This document shows positions 18,183 through 27,189 of a stretch of 64,000 bases of DNA, piece by piece; position 1 is the first letter of the stretch; each line of letters opens with the position of its first letter. Made by a program: the position numbers and the translations under genes. The DNA comes from Methanobrevibacter_A acididurans (GTDB taxonomy: Archaea > Methanobacteriota > Methanobacteria > Methanobacteriales > Methanobacteriaceae), in the NCBI RefSeq assembly GCF_046197875.1, contig NZ_CP166991.1, forward strand, positions 434,001 through 498,000, in the 5' to 3' direction. Under the pieces are notes generated by a model, which ran no database searches, was not told the origin of the DNA, and worked only from the letters and a program-made list of their open reading frames with translations.

Positions 18183-19554
18183 TTGGCTCTGTCAAAAACT
18201 TGTGTGTTTTCATTTTTTGAAATTTTTTTGACTCATAATTTTTTTAAGCTTTATAATTGCTTTAATTGTGATTTAGAAATAGTAAAGTTAATATATTAAG
18301 TGGAGCTAATATATTTATATGTCAAGTACAAAAATAAAAGCTCCATGTTATACTATGGAGCCAATACAATTTAAACTTTACGATTTTTTGAAGAGTTTTC
18401 TGGTTTTAGATCTGATGTTTCTAAAAAGTTGATTGGATGTCAGGATATGAGTCCTAATTTGATTTGTCTTGAAAAAAATGGTAAGATAATATTTAGCAAT
18501 CATAATGCTGTTTGTCCAGTGTGTGGGTCTCATCATAGTCGTAAAAATGGTAAAATTGAACGTGAATTAATATTTTTGAATAAAGGAACCGAAACTTGTA
18601 TTGTTCAAAAGTATAAATGTAAAAATTGTGGTAATGTATTTAGTGCTGATTTGTCATCTTTAGTTGATACTAATCGGAATATTACTAAGCCAGTAATTGA
18701 TTTTATCCTTAAATCCTATAGTATTAGTGGTGGATAGTATTTCGTAAAAATCATGCATAGGTTAAAAGAAATCCATAATGTTGATATCTCTTATCATAAG
18801 TGTTGAAAACATTTTATTAGGCTTAGAATATGATTTTGATAATGATTTTTATAGTCTTTCTGGTTATTACTTGTTTGATGCTTTGTGGGTTAAAATTAAC
18901 AGTGTTTGGAATTATATTTTAGCTTTTATTCGACCTACAAAGTAATACAATTGTTTTCTACGATTTAGCCCATTTCTGAGTCAGAAAAAAGTATTTACAA
19001 GTTTTTAAGTGAATCCACTTACAATCAAGATCGTAACTATATTGTATACTGATTTAAAACATTGAGTAATCGCCAACCTATACGAAAATTAGGTTTTAAA
19101 CATCAATTCTGTGTGTTTCACACTAAACAAAAAATAAACAGAGACATAAATGATTACTTAAAACAAAACAAATTAAGTTTTGAGGATATTGAATCTGTAA
19201 AAAGTTTTAAACATGAAATTTTCAATATTATGGATGCTCCCGACTTAGAAACAGCTAAAACAAAAAGAGATCAATTTATCAAAGAACAAAAAAACTTACC
19301 TGAACCAATTTTCAAAATATTATGGAAATTCATAGTCCACTTACTTCAAAAACTTAACATATTACATTAAAAACAGTAACATTAGTCGTACGAGTAACAA
19401 AATCGAGAATATATTCCAAAAAGTATTCCCAAAACATATTAAAAGACTCATGAAAACAGAAACCGGATTAATCAACAGATTCAAACTAAAACTCGAATTC
19501 TGGAACATAAAAAATAAAAACCAAATTTAACACACAAGTTTTTGACAGAGCCAA
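18183..19554. mobile_element. Degenerate insertion sequence with perfect 26-bp terminal inverted repeats
   Basis: Positions 18183-18208 and 19529-19554 are exact 26-bp inverted repeats, beginning TTGGCTCTGTCA at each end. The element is 1372 bp. Both ends lie against T-runs, so a target-site duplication cannot be told from the surrounding poly-T. The interior encodes remains of one transposase. The size, a zinc-ribbon-bearing transposase and long ends recall methanobacterial IS elements, but I cannot name the family from sequence alone. Confidence 0.92.
18319..19530 (+). pseudogene. Broken transposase gene of the insertion sequence
   Basis: Fragments of a single transposase lie in different frames. 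The first reading starts MSSTKIKAPCYTMEPIQ at 18319 and loses frame near 18390-18410. The next piece (about 18390-18737) carries a zinc ribbon, CPVCGSHHSRKNGK and CKNCGNVFSADLSS, and ends at a stop at 18735. A further piece at 19062-19370 (RKLGFKHQFCVFHTKQKI) corresponds to the later catalytic region. The natural C-terminus (EFWNIKNKNQI, stop at 19528) is in yet another frame. At least four lesions exist, so the gene cannot make transposase. The catalytic acidic residues cannot be confirmed. Confidence 0.9.
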
Positions 19555-19890
19555 TTTTTTATTAATATTTAAGTTTAAATACTAGGAATAGTAATATATA
19601 ATAAAGTTAAGATGTATTTATGTTAATCATTTACTATATAAATGATATGTCTAAACTTAAATTAATTTAAATGTAAAAATCATGCAATATAATTTATAAT
19701 TTGATAAAATATTCATTATTATTTAATTAATTAACATTTTTTATAAAAAATACTTTTAATTTTTTCATTACTTAAAAAATAGTAGGGTTAATAAAAAAAT
19801 TACTCATTATAATTAATTATTCCTATTTTTTATAAAAATTTTAACAAAAACATTTAAAAAGAAGGATTTTTAAAATTATTCGGTGATAAA
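19555..19890. other. Intergenic region upstream of the radical SAM gene
   Basis: A 336-bp AT-rich stretch between the insertion sequence and the next gene. It ends with the GGTGAT ribosome binding site at about 19880-19886. Weak AT-only inverted repeats occur (19562-19577 with 19652-19665), which I do not regard as significant at this base composition. No ORF is visible. Confidence 0.45.
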
Positions 19891-21408
19891 ATGGAAATAA
19901 AAAAAACTGTTAGTTTATGCCCAACATGTCTTAAACCTGTACCTGCAGAAGTTTATGAAAAAGATGGAAAAATATTTATTAAAAAAACATGTCCAGAACA
20001 TGGAGAATTTAATAATACTTATTGGGGATCTTCTGATCTTTACGGAAAATTAGAAAAATTTACCCCTTTAATAAAACCAGCAGATAATCCTCAAGTTGAA
20101 AAAAATGGTGGTTGTCCGAATAATTGCGGAATTTGTGAACAACATGAATCAACAACAGTTTTAGGATTAATTGATGTTACAAATAGATGTAATTTACGAT
20201 GTCCAATCTGTTTTGCAAATGCTGCAGCTTCTAAATCATTATATGAACCTACTTTTGATGAAATTAAAGAAATGCTTCAGAATTTAAGAAACATTGAACC
20301 AAGAGGATGCCCAGCAATACAATTTGCAGGCGGAGAACCAACAGTAAGAAAAGATTTACCTGAATTAATTAAATTAGCTATTGATTTAGGATTTTCCCAT
20401 ACTCAAATTGCTACAAATGGTATACGATTAGCTAAAAAAGAAGGTTATGCTAAAGAATTACGTGAAACTGGTTTAAATACAGTATACTTACAATTTGATG
20501 GTGTTACAGAAGAACCTTATCTTGTAGCTAGAAACAAAAACTTATTATCTGTTAAATTAGAAGCAATAGAAAAATGTAGAGAAGCAGGTTTAGGAATAGT
20601 TCTAGTACCTACTTTAGTTAAAGGAATAAACGATGATCAAGTTGGGGATATCTTAAGATTTGCAATGAATAATATAGATATCATACATGGCGTAAACTTC
20701 CAACCAGTATCATTTTCAGGAAGAACCCCTCATGAAGAAGTTGAAGAACAAAGAATTACCATTCCTGATTTTATTAATTTAGTTGATGAACAAACAGATC
20801 ATGATATTGTACCAGATGATTTCTACCCTCCTTCATTCGTTCAACCAATTTCACGTTTTGCTGGAGCATTACAAGGTTCAGAACCTCCAGTTTACTTAAA
20901 TTGTCATGAACATTGTGGTGTTGGAACATATGCTTTCTTACAAGGTGATGAAGTTATTCCAGTAACTCGATTTATAGATGTAGAAAAATTAATGGACTTA
21001 TTAAACAAATATACTGATGAACTAGAAGAAGGCGGTTTTGGAAAACAAAAAAGAGTTATTGCCAAAGCTATTAAAAACGTCCCTAATGTAGTAGATTCTG
21101 ATAAGACACCTGATATTTTAAACATGAAAAAAATATTACTAGATATATTTAAAGAAAGATCTTATGAATCAGTAGGAGAATTCCATAAACACGCATTACT
21201 TGTTTCATGTATGCACTTTATGGATCCATTTAACTTTGATGCAGATAGAGTAAGAAAATGTATAATTCATTATGCAGTTCCTGATGGTAGAATAATACCA
21301 TTTTGTACAATGAACTCTATTTACCGATCAGAAATAGAAAAAGAATTTTCAACCCCGCTTAAATCAAAATTACTTCAATATAATGATAAAACTTCAAAAG
21401 AAGAATAA
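19891..21408 (+). CDS. Radical SAM enzyme of the tetraether lipid synthase (Tes)/MJ0619 family
   Basis: A 505-residue radical SAM protein. The N-terminal zinc-ribbon-like CPTC...CPEHGEF, a second cysteine cluster (CPNNCGICEQH, residues 74-84), and the radical SAM motif CNLRCPICF near residue 100 match the family that includes the M. jannaschii MJ0619 protein. Further C-terminal cysteines (NCHEHCG, SCMHFMD, KCII, FCTM) could bind additional clusters. MJ0619 was first proposed as a methanopterin methylase and later shown to be tetraether lipid synthase, joining archaeol tails into macrocycles. The mptG gene 67 bp downstream keeps a methanopterin role possible, so I leave the symbol open. A GGTGAT site precedes the ATG. 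Confidence 0.85.
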   Translation: MEIKKTVSLCPTCLKPVPAEVYEKDGKIFIKKTCPEHGEFNNTYWGSSDLYGKLEKFTPLIKPADNPQVEKNGGCPNNCGICEQHESTTVLGLIDVTNRCNLRCPICFANAAASKSLYEPTFDEIKEMLQNLRNIEPRGCPAIQFAGGEPTVRKDLPELIKLAIDLGFSHTQIATNGIRLAKKEGYAKELRETGLNTVYLQFDGVTEEPYLVARNKNLLSVKLEAIEKCREAGLGIVLVPTLVKGINDDQVGDILRFAMNNIDIIHGVNFQPVSFSGRTPHEEVEEQRITIPDFINLVDEQTDHDIVPDDFYPPSFVQPISRFAGALQGSEPPVYLNCHEHCGVGTYAFLQGDEVIPVTRFIDVEKLMDLLNKYTDELEEGGFGKQKRVIAKAIKNVPNVVDSDKTPDILNMKKILLDIFKERSYESVGEFHKHALLVSCMHFMDPFNFDADRVRKCIIHYAVPDGRIIPFCTMNSIYRSEIEKEFSTPLKSKLLQYNDKTSKEE

Positions 21409-21475
21409 TCTTTTAAGTTTAAATTTTAATTTTTTTCAATAATCTAACAAAAATAAAAAAAACTTGATGATTTCA

Positions 21476-22462
21476 ATGATGATAAAAACCCCTTCTAGAT
21501 TACATATGACATTAATTGATTTAAATGGATCATATGGTAGATTTGATGGTGGAGTAGGATTAACTCTAGCTAATCCTCATTTTATATTAAAAAGTGAGGA
21601 AACTGAAAAAGGTATCACTATAGGTTTTGATGATAACATAACAAATCCTGAAATATTTGATGAATGTATTACAAAAATTTCTAACTCTGCAGAAAGGGTT
21701 ATAAATCATTTTAATATTGAATCTGGTTTTCATTTTCAGGTTAAACAAGCATATTTCCCTCATTCAGGTTTAGGTTCTGGAACACAAATATCTCTTGCTA
21801 CTGGAAAATTAATATGTGAACATATTGGTCAAAATATTTTATCTCCTAATTTAGGAGCTATTGTTGGAAGAGGTGGAACTTCAGGTATTGGTACTTTCTC
21901 TTTTGACTTAGGTGGATTTATTGCAGATGGAGGACATAGTTCTAAAGAAAAATCAACATTCTTACCTTCTTCAGCATCTGGAGCTAGACCTCCTCATCTT
22001 ATTGGACAATATGATTTTCCAGAAGATTGGAATATTTTAATAGCACTTCCTAGTGCAGATAATAGTGTTACAGGTAATAAAGAAGTTAATATTTTTCAAC
22101 ATTATTGTCCAGTTCCAAAAAGTGAAGTGGAACAAGTTTCTCATGTTGTTTTCATGAATCTTATACCATATTTATTAGAACATGATATTGAGAATTTTGG
22201 TGCTAGTATTGATATGATTCAAACCAGAGGTTTCAAAAAAATAGAAGTAAGCCTTCAACCACCTAAACTTGTAAATTTAATGAATTTCATGCGTGATAAT
22301 GGTGCTTATGGTGTTGGAATGAGTTCATTTGGACCTGTAACTTACACTGTTTATGATAAAAGTAATAAAGATATAGTTAAAGCAACTGAAGAATATCTTG
22401 ATGGTGATGGTATAGTTATTACAACTAAAGCACAAAATCATGGTTATGAATTAACAAAATAA
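21476..22462 (+). CDS. mptG: Beta-ribofuranosylaminobenzene 5'-phosphate synthase
   Basis: A 328-residue enzyme of the GHMP-kinase-like fold that condenses PRPP with p-hydroxybenzoate or p-aminobenzoate, releasing CO2 in the latter case, to start the arylamine branch of methanopterin biosynthesis. It opens IKTPSRLHMTLIDLNGSYGR; the glycine-rich loop FPHSGLGSGTQISLATGKL near residue 100 and GRGGTSGIGTFSFDLGG near 135 are diagnostic. Start options are a TTG at 21464 and ATGs at 21467, 21476 and 21479; GATGAT at 21466-21471 favours 21476. It sits between the Tes-type gene and hacB on one strand, all probably co-transcribed. Confidence 0.94.
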   Translation: MMIKTPSRLHMTLIDLNGSYGRFDGGVGLTLANPHFILKSEETEKGITIGFDDNITNPEIFDECITKISNSAERVINHFNIESGFHFQVKQAYFPHSGLGSGTQISLATGKLICEHIGQNILSPNLGAIVGRGGTSGIGTFSFDLGGFIADGGHSSKEKSTFLPSSASGARPPHLIGQYDFPEDWNILIALPSADNSVTGNKEVNIFQHYCPVPKSEVEQVSHVVFMNLIPYLLEHDIENFGASIDMIQTRGFKKIEVSLQPPKLVNLMNFMRDNGAYGVGMSSFGPVTYTVYDKSNKDIVKATEEYLDGDGIVITTKAQNHGYELTK

Positions 22463-22497
22463 GAAAAAATATTTTTTCTGACAATAAAGTGAAAATT

Positions 22498-22980
22498 ATG
22501 AAAGAGTTAAAAGGTAAAGTGTGGGAGTTTGGGGATAATATTGATACTGATGTAATTATCCCTGGAAGATATCTTAGAACATTCAATCCAAAAGATTTAG
22601 CAGCTCATGTACTTGAAGGTGAAAGACCGGATTTTACAGCTAATGTAAAAAAAGGAGATATTATTGTAGCAAATGAAAATTTTGGTTGTGGTTCTAGTAG
22701 AGAACAAGCACCTTTAGCAATAAAAACTGCAGGTGTTACAGCTATAATAGCTAAATCATTTGCAAGAATATTCTATCGTAATGCAATTAACATAGGTTTG
22801 CCAGTTATTAAAGCTAATGTAATTGCAAAAGATCAAGATATTTTATCCATAAATCTAGAAAAAGGTCAAGTTATAAATGAATCTACTAAGGAATGCTTTA
22901 ATATAGAACCTTTTGAAGATTTCATGTTAAAAATATTATCTGATGGTGGTATTGTTAATCATTACTTGAAAAAAAAATGA
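22498..22980 (+). CDS. hacB: Homoaconitase small subunit HacB (aconitase swivel domain)
   Basis: A 160-residue small subunit of the isopropylmalate isomerase/homoaconitase family. The swivel-domain signature is NFGCGSSREQAP near residue 60. The specificity loop reads PGRYLRTFN; YLRT at this place marks the homoaconitase subunit in M. jannaschii, whereas the leucine enzyme has a different hydrophobic loop. HacB with HacA extends 2-oxo acids for coenzyme B biosynthesis. The ATG at 22498 is chosen because the upstream GTG at 22489 lies within the AAAGTGA ribosome binding site. The large subunit is encoded elsewhere. Confidence 0.87.
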   Translation: MKELKGKVWEFGDNIDTDVIIPGRYLRTFNPKDLAAHVLEGERPDFTANVKKGDIIVANENFGCGSSREQAPLAIKTAGVTAIIAKSFARIFYRNAINIGLPVIKANVIAKDQDILSINLEKGQVINESTKECFNIEPFEDFMLKILSDGGIVNHYLKKK

Positions 22981-23116
22981 ATAATTTTACTTTTTCATGA
23001 AAATATTCACTTATTCTTTAATGAAATTTTAAAAAATAGAAATTTCCTTTTTTAATAATATTGAATATAAATTAATTACTTAATAAATAAAAAAAATTTA
23101 ATAGGAGGTGCCAATT

Positions 23117-23743
23117 ATGGAGTGTCCAATTTGTGGTTCAAAAAACGCTACAATACTAAAAACTAAAAAAATTAACTCTAAAAAAAATTCTCGACGTGAA
23201 TTATTATTAAAATGTGAAAACTGTGGTCAAGTATTTAATGAATCAATTATAGAAGAAAAACCTCAAAGTTACAGGTTAGTTATAAGTGAACATGAAGATT
23301 CTTTTAAAACTTCAGTGGAATTATCCCCAGATCAAAAATTAAATGTAGGAGATTATTTACAAACAAAATTTGGAAAAGTTGAAATTACTTCTTTAGAAAC
23401 TACTCAACGAAGAGAAAGTCATGTTAAGGCTCGGGATGTTAAAACTATATGGGCTAATTCAAAAGAAATTCCTGCAAGATTTGGAATTAGTGTTGATTTA
23501 CATGGTAAAGTAGCATCATTTAAAGTTGAAACTGTACGAGACTTTAAAATTAGTGTTGATGATGTATTTAAAATTGATAATTTTATTATAAATGTTTATA
23601 TGATTAAAACTGAAGACCGTAAGACTAGTAAAGGATTTGCTAAGGCAAGAGTTATTAAACGTGTTTATGGTCGGCCCGTTAATTTAAAACGTTATGATTA
23701 TGATTTAACAGAAAGTATTGTAAGTAAAAAAGCATTAGAATAA
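23117..23743 (+). CDS. HVO_0476-family zinc-finger protein
   Basis: A 208-residue protein of a conserved archaeal zinc-finger family (COG1326). The N-terminal zinc ribbon is formed by CPICGS and CENCGQ (residues 3-40). The rest has repeated beta-rich units with TTQRRESHVKARDVKTIWA and a basic stretch, suggesting nucleic-acid binding. Start at ATG 23117, seven bases after a full AGGAGGTG ribosome binding site; the GTG at 23108 lies within that site. It precedes the methylthiotransferase gene by 40 bp, which suggests a joint role in RNA metabolism. Molecular function is unknown. Confidence 0.87.
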   Translation: MECPICGSKNATILKTKKINSKKNSRRELLLKCENCGQVFNESIIEEKPQSYRLVISEHEDSFKTSVELSPDQKLNVGDYLQTKFGKVEITSLETTQRRESHVKARDVKTIWANSKEIPARFGISVDLHGKVASFKVETVRDFKISVDDVFKIDNFIINVYMIKTEDRKTSKGFAKARVIKRVYGRPVNLKRYDYDLTESIVSKKALE

Positions 23744-23783
23744 AAAATTTTTTAAAACTTTTTTTTTAGAGGTTTGAATCTTA

Positions 23784-25061
23784 ATGAAAGTATATATTGA
23801 AACTTATGGATGTACATTTAATCAAGCTGATTCTCAAATTATGGCAGGAAATTTAATAAAAGGCAATATTGATATTGTAAACTCTGCTGAAAAAGCAGAT
23901 GTTATTATAATCAATACTTGTTATGTGAAATTACCTACAGAAAGTAAAGTAATTAATAAAATAAAAAATTTACAATCAAAGTTCCCTAATAAAAAAATAA
24001 TAATTAGTGGATGTATGGTTGAAGTAGATCCTAAAAAATTAAACGATATAGGCCCTAACTGTTCTTGGATTGGACCTCATCAATTAAATAAAACAGTATC
24101 TATTGTTAAAACTGCTTATGATGGTGGGGTAAGTCGTGCTTATGGTTTATCCAAGGATTCTAAAGTGGGTGTTCCTAAATTATCTGAAAATCCTTATATT
24201 CATGTAATACAAATATGTGAAGGATGTTTAGGTGCATGCACTTATTGTTGTACTCGATTAGCTAGAGGTCCATTAAATAGTTATCCAATTATAGATATTG
24301 TTGACGAAGCTAAACAAGCAATTAAAAATGGTTGTGTGGAAATAGAGTTAACAGCTCAAGATACTTCAGCTTATGGTAAAGATACTGGTGAAAAATTTTC
24401 AGATTTAATACGAGCAGTTGCTTCTTTAGATGGTAATTTTAGGGTTCGTATAGGGATGATGAATCCTAAAAATATTGGTGATGAAATTGATGATCTTATT
24501 GAATCTTTTAAATTAGAAAAAGTTTACAAATTCCTTCATTTACCAATTCAATCAGGTAGTAATAAAGTATTAAATGAAATGAATCGTAATCATACAGTTA
24601 ATGAATATAAATTTATTGTTGAAAAATTTAGAAATCAAATTCCTGAATTAACCCTTGCTACGGATATTATTGTAGGATATCCTACAGAAACTGAGGAAGA
24701 TTTCAAAGAAACTGTGGATTTAGTTAAAGATTTAAAATTTAGCATAATTCATATAAGTAAATATCATCATAGGTTAGGAGCTATTTCTTCTAATCTTAAA
24801 GAGATTCCCTCTGATATAATGCATAAACGTTCTAAATATTTGACTGAAATTAAATATGAGATTACTGAAATGGAAAATAAAGAATTTTTAGGATCTGATG
24901 TTGAAGTTTTAGTTGTTGAAAAAGGACGTAAAGGTGGTTTTATTGCTAAGACTAATTCTTATATTCCTGTTGTTGTTGAAGATGTAAAATTAGGATCTTT
25001 TGTTAATGTTCATATTTATGATGTGACTGGCACTTATCTGCTTGGAAGATTAATTGAATAA
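23784..25061 (+). CDS. tRNA threonylcarbamoyladenosine methylthiotransferase (archaeal MtaB/CDKAL1 type)
   Basis: A 425-residue radical SAM methylthiotransferase. It adds a methylthio group to t6A37 in ANN-decoding tRNAs. The N-terminal domain has the three cluster cysteines (YIETYGCTFNQAD, NTCYVKLP, SGCMVEVDP), the radical SAM motif is CEGCLGACTYC near residue 150, and a C-terminal TRAM domain binds tRNA (from about residue 365, DVEVLVVEKGRKGG). Length and domain order are those of the archaeal e-MtaB group. It probably shares a transcript with the zinc-finger gene upstream. Confidence 0.93.
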   Translation: MKVYIETYGCTFNQADSQIMAGNLIKGNIDIVNSAEKADVIIINTCYVKLPTESKVINKIKNLQSKFPNKKIIISGCMVEVDPKKLNDIGPNCSWIGPHQLNKTVSIVKTAYDGGVSRAYGLSKDSKVGVPKLSENPYIHVIQICEGCLGACTYCCTRLARGPLNSYPIIDIVDEAKQAIKNGCVEIELTAQDTSAYGKDTGEKFSDLIRAVASLDGNFRVRIGMMNPKNIGDEIDDLIESFKLEKVYKFLHLPIQSGSNKVLNEMNRNHTVNEYKFIVEKFRNQIPELTLATDIIVGYPTETEEDFKETVDLVKDLKFSIIHISKYHHRLGAISSNLKEIPSDIMHKRSKYLTEIKYEITEMENKEFLGSDVEVLVVEKGRKGGFIAKTNSYIPVVVEDVKLGSFVNVHIYDVTGTYLLGRLIE

Positions 25062-25487
25062 TTTTTTTTATTCTATGCCTCTCAAATTATTTAATTTTTA
25101 TTTTAATTATATCATTAACTTAAATGATTTTTAGCTTTTTGTTTTACTTAATTTTAAATATTTTTTTATCTTATCCATTTTCAATACCTAAATTTAATTT
25201 AATTTTTTTTTAAAATTATTTTTATAGATTTTTAAATTATTAGGTTTGTATGATGTCATATTCTTTTGTTTTGAATTGTATTTATTCTTTTTTTATCTTT
25301 TAAGAGCTTTTTAATCGTTTTTGTTTGTTTGTTTTTCAGGTGTTTTTAGGTTCTTAATTTGATATTAATTACTAAAAATTTGTTGATTTTATTGATATTC
25401 TACTGTTTAATAATCATTATAGAATTAATATATTATCATGTTTATTTTATCTATATAGTGGGTTTTTAGTTCTTAAAAAAACAATAC
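25062..25487. other. Intergenic region before the histone gene, no gene seen
   Basis: Over 400 bp of T-rich sequence follow the methylthiotransferase gene. Long T-runs near 25200-25215 may end transcription. No ORF, repeat or supported structure is visible apart from the histone promoter at the right end. Confidence 0.5.
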
Positions 25488-25498
25488 CTTTATATACT
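25488..25498 (+). promoter_or_regulatory. TATA box of the histone gene
   Basis: CTTTATATACT lies 33 to 43 bases before the histone ATG. A transcript would start about 25 bases downstream, near 25518, just ahead of the GGAGGTGA ribosome binding site at 25519-25526. This gives a very short leader, plausible for a highly expressed gene. The match is to the archaeal TATA consensus; no start site is measured. Confidence 0.6.
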
Positions 25499-25530
25499 AA
25501 GTAATACAACATTCAATTGGAGGTGAAAAT

Positions 25531-25731
25531 ATGAGTGAATTACCAATCGCACCTGTAGGCCGTATATTAAAAAACGCTGGCGCACAAAGAATTTCTGATG
25601 ATGCAAAAATCGCATTAGCTGAAGCATTAGAAGAACAAGGTGATGCAATAGCACAAAAAGCTGTTAATTTCGCACGCCACGCTGGTAGAAAAACTGTCAA
25701 AGCTGAAGATATCAAATTAGCTATCAAATAA
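25531..25731 (+). CDS. Archaeal histone (HMfA/HMfB type)
   Basis: A 66-residue archaeal histone: a single histone fold (three helices, LPIAPVGRILKNAGAQRIS to RKTVKAEDIKLAIK) that dimerises and wraps DNA. The residues at the L1 and L2 loops (NAGAQRIS and AGRKTVKAED) match the HMf group. Full length. It has a strong GGAGGTGA site, a clear TATA box, a compact terminator and better codon use than its neighbours, all consistent with high expression. Monocistronic. Confidence 0.98.
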   Translation: MSELPIAPVGRILKNAGAQRISDDAKIALAEALEEQGDAIAQKAVNFARHAGRKTVKAEDIKLAIK

Positions 25732-25754
25732 GTTTTGTGACATGTTTTTAAACT

Positions 25755-25784
25755 ATTGGCCAGTTTTGGCCAATTATTTTTTTT
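25755..25784 (+). terminator. Terminator of the histone gene
   Basis: ATTGGCC (25755-25761) pairs with GGCCAAT (25768-25774) around a six-base loop, followed by a run of eight T at 25777-25784. The GC content of the stem makes chance unlikely. It lies 24 bases after the histone stop codon. Confidence 0.75.
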
Positions 25785-25913
25785 ATTCAATTATTTATAT
25801 CAGAATATTTGCTATAAATTTATTTTATTAGTTAAATATTATTATTTATCATTGATTTAAGAAAAAGCATAATTTTATGGATATTCAATATTTATGTTTA
25901 TCGTTTAAATTTT

Positions 25914-25971
25914 CCATACACACTTAAGCGAAGTGTGTATTAACCTTAACTGGTTTCCATGCTTAGGTTAA
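25914..25971 (+). ncRNA. Candidate small RNA: two adjacent hairpins
   Basis: ATACACACTT (25916-25925) pairs perfectly with 25931-25940 around a five-base loop. Directly after it, TTAACC (25940-25945) pairs with GGTTAA (25966-25971) as the base of a second, imperfect hairpin whose tip pairs TGG with CCA. The first stem is unusually GC-rich for this region. A TATA-like tract at 25886-25896 would place a start at about 25914. T-rich sequence at 26000-26008 could end it. No known family is recognised; it could instead be an isolated terminator or operator. Confidence 0.35.
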
Positions 25972-26016
25972 TAAATTTTATTCAAAATTTGTGTAAAAAA
26001 TTTTTTTAATAGAAAC

Positions 26017-26027
26017 TTTTATATATG
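26017..26027 (+). promoter_or_regulatory. TATA box of the tRNA-Val/tRNA-Phe unit
   Basis: TTTTATATATG is centred about 31 bases before the first tRNA base. This is the expected position for an archaeal tRNA promoter with a short leader. Confidence 0.65.
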
Positions 26028-26052
26028 ACTTTGAATATAGTTTAGTAAGTAG

Positions 26053-26124
26053 GGACCGGTGGTCTAGGGGTATGATACCTCCTTGACGTGGAGGTGATCA
26101 CGAGTTCAAATCTCGTTCGGTCCA
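26053..26124 (+). tRNA. tRNA-Val (anticodon GAC)
   Basis: The cloverleaf is complete. The acceptor GGACCGG pairs with TCGGTCC (one G-U pair), the anticodon stem CCTCC pairs with GGAGG around loop TTGACGT (anticodon GAC), and the T arm is ACGAG-TTCAAAT-CTCGT. The discriminator base is A and CCA is not encoded. No intron. Three bases separate it from tRNA-Phe. Confidence 0.96.
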
Positions 26125-26127
26125 TGT

Positions 26128-26201
<74 letters not shown>

Positions 26202-26226
26202 TTCTTTATTAACTAATTTTTTTAAT

Positions 26227-26254
26227 AATAACCTAATATTTGGGTTATTTTTTT
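26227..26254 (+). terminator. Probable terminator of the tRNA unit
   Basis: AATAACC (26227-26233) pairs with GGTTATT (26243-26249) around a nine-base loop and runs into a T tract to 26254. It lies 25 bases after tRNA-Phe and before the convergent deoC gene. Confidence 0.5.
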
Positions 26255-26310
26255 ATAAATTTTGATTATATTGTTTTTTTATTTTAAAAATTTAAAAAGA
26301 GAAGAAGTAT

Positions 26311-27063
26311 TTAATCTTTATATTTTGGTTTTTTATCAAATATGCCTGGAGCGTTTTTTTCAGTATTAGAACTTGATAATTCTAATTGATCAATAATTTT
26401 TGGTCCTGAAGAAGTACCTATTCTATCTGCTCCTGCAGCTATTACTCTATTTACTGTTTTAAAATTATTGATTCCTCCTGATGCTTTAATTTGTTTTGAT
26501 GGGGCATATTTTCTTATTATTGTTAAGTATGTTACTAATTCGTTAAATTTACATGCTCCGCTAAATCCAGTATTTGTTTTAATATAATCTGCATTAGTTT
26601 TTTCGATTGTTTTTGATATTTCTTTTATTTCAGTTTCATCGATTAATGTTAATTCTATTATTACTTTTAATATATGGTCTCCAATAGCTTCTTTTACTGC
26701 ATTTATATCTTCTTGAATTAATTTATAATCTTTATTTTTTAAAGCAGGAATATTTGCTACCATATCTATTTCATCTGCACCATTTATTATTGCTTGTTTT
26801 GCTTCAGCTACTTTGGATGTTGTTGTTCCAAATCCTAATGGGAAGTCAATCACGCTAACAATTTTTATATTTTCTTTTCTTAGTTTTTCGGATACATATT
26901 TTATATATGTTGGTCCTACTACAACTGCATAAAATTCATATTTTTTTGCTGTTTCTATGAATTCATCTATTTCTTTTATAGATGCAGTATTATCTAAAAA
27001 TGCATAATCAATGTATTTAGCTATTTCATCTTCAGTTTTTAATCGTAATAGGTTGTTTACCAT
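26311..27063 (-). CDS. deoC: Deoxyribose-phosphate aldolase
   Basis: A 250-residue class I aldolase that cleaves deoxyribose 5-phosphate to glyceraldehyde 3-phosphate and acetaldehyde. The Schiff-base lysine lies in DYIKTNTGFSG near residue 160, the second lysine in IKASGGI near residue 193, and the active-site aspartate in EIDMVANIPALK near residue 95. Length is normal. It faces the tRNA unit convergently and is 126 bp from elp3 on the same strand. In archaea it may serve pentose or nucleoside breakdown. Confidence 0.93.
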   Translation of the reverse strand: MVNNLLRLKTEDEIAKYIDYAFLDNTASIKEIDEFIETAKKYEFYAVVVGPTYIKYVSEKLRKENIKIVSVIDFPLGFGTTTSKVAEAKQAIINGADEIDMVANIPALKNKDYKLIQEDINAVKEAIGDHILKVIIELTLIDETEIKEISKTIEKTNADYIKTNTGFSGACKFNELVTYLTIIRKYAPSKQIKASGGINNFKTVNRVIAAGADRIGTSSGPKIIDQLELSSSNTEKNAPGIFDKKPKYKD

Positions 27064-27189
27064 TTTTTCACTTTCTTTTTTAAAATTTTATTTTTTAATT
27101 ATAATGTTTTTCATATTACTTATTGTTAGTAATTATACTAACATATTAATTTATATCTTATATAAATATTTTTCTTTAAGTCAAAAATA

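Noticed and set aside
19562..19665. Nested inverted repeats (19562-19577 with 19652-19665, and 19626-19632 with 19640-19646) just outside the insertion sequence, resembling a small remnant element
   Set aside because: The arms are almost pure A and T, and at this base composition several such pairs are expected by chance. No duplication or similarity supports it.
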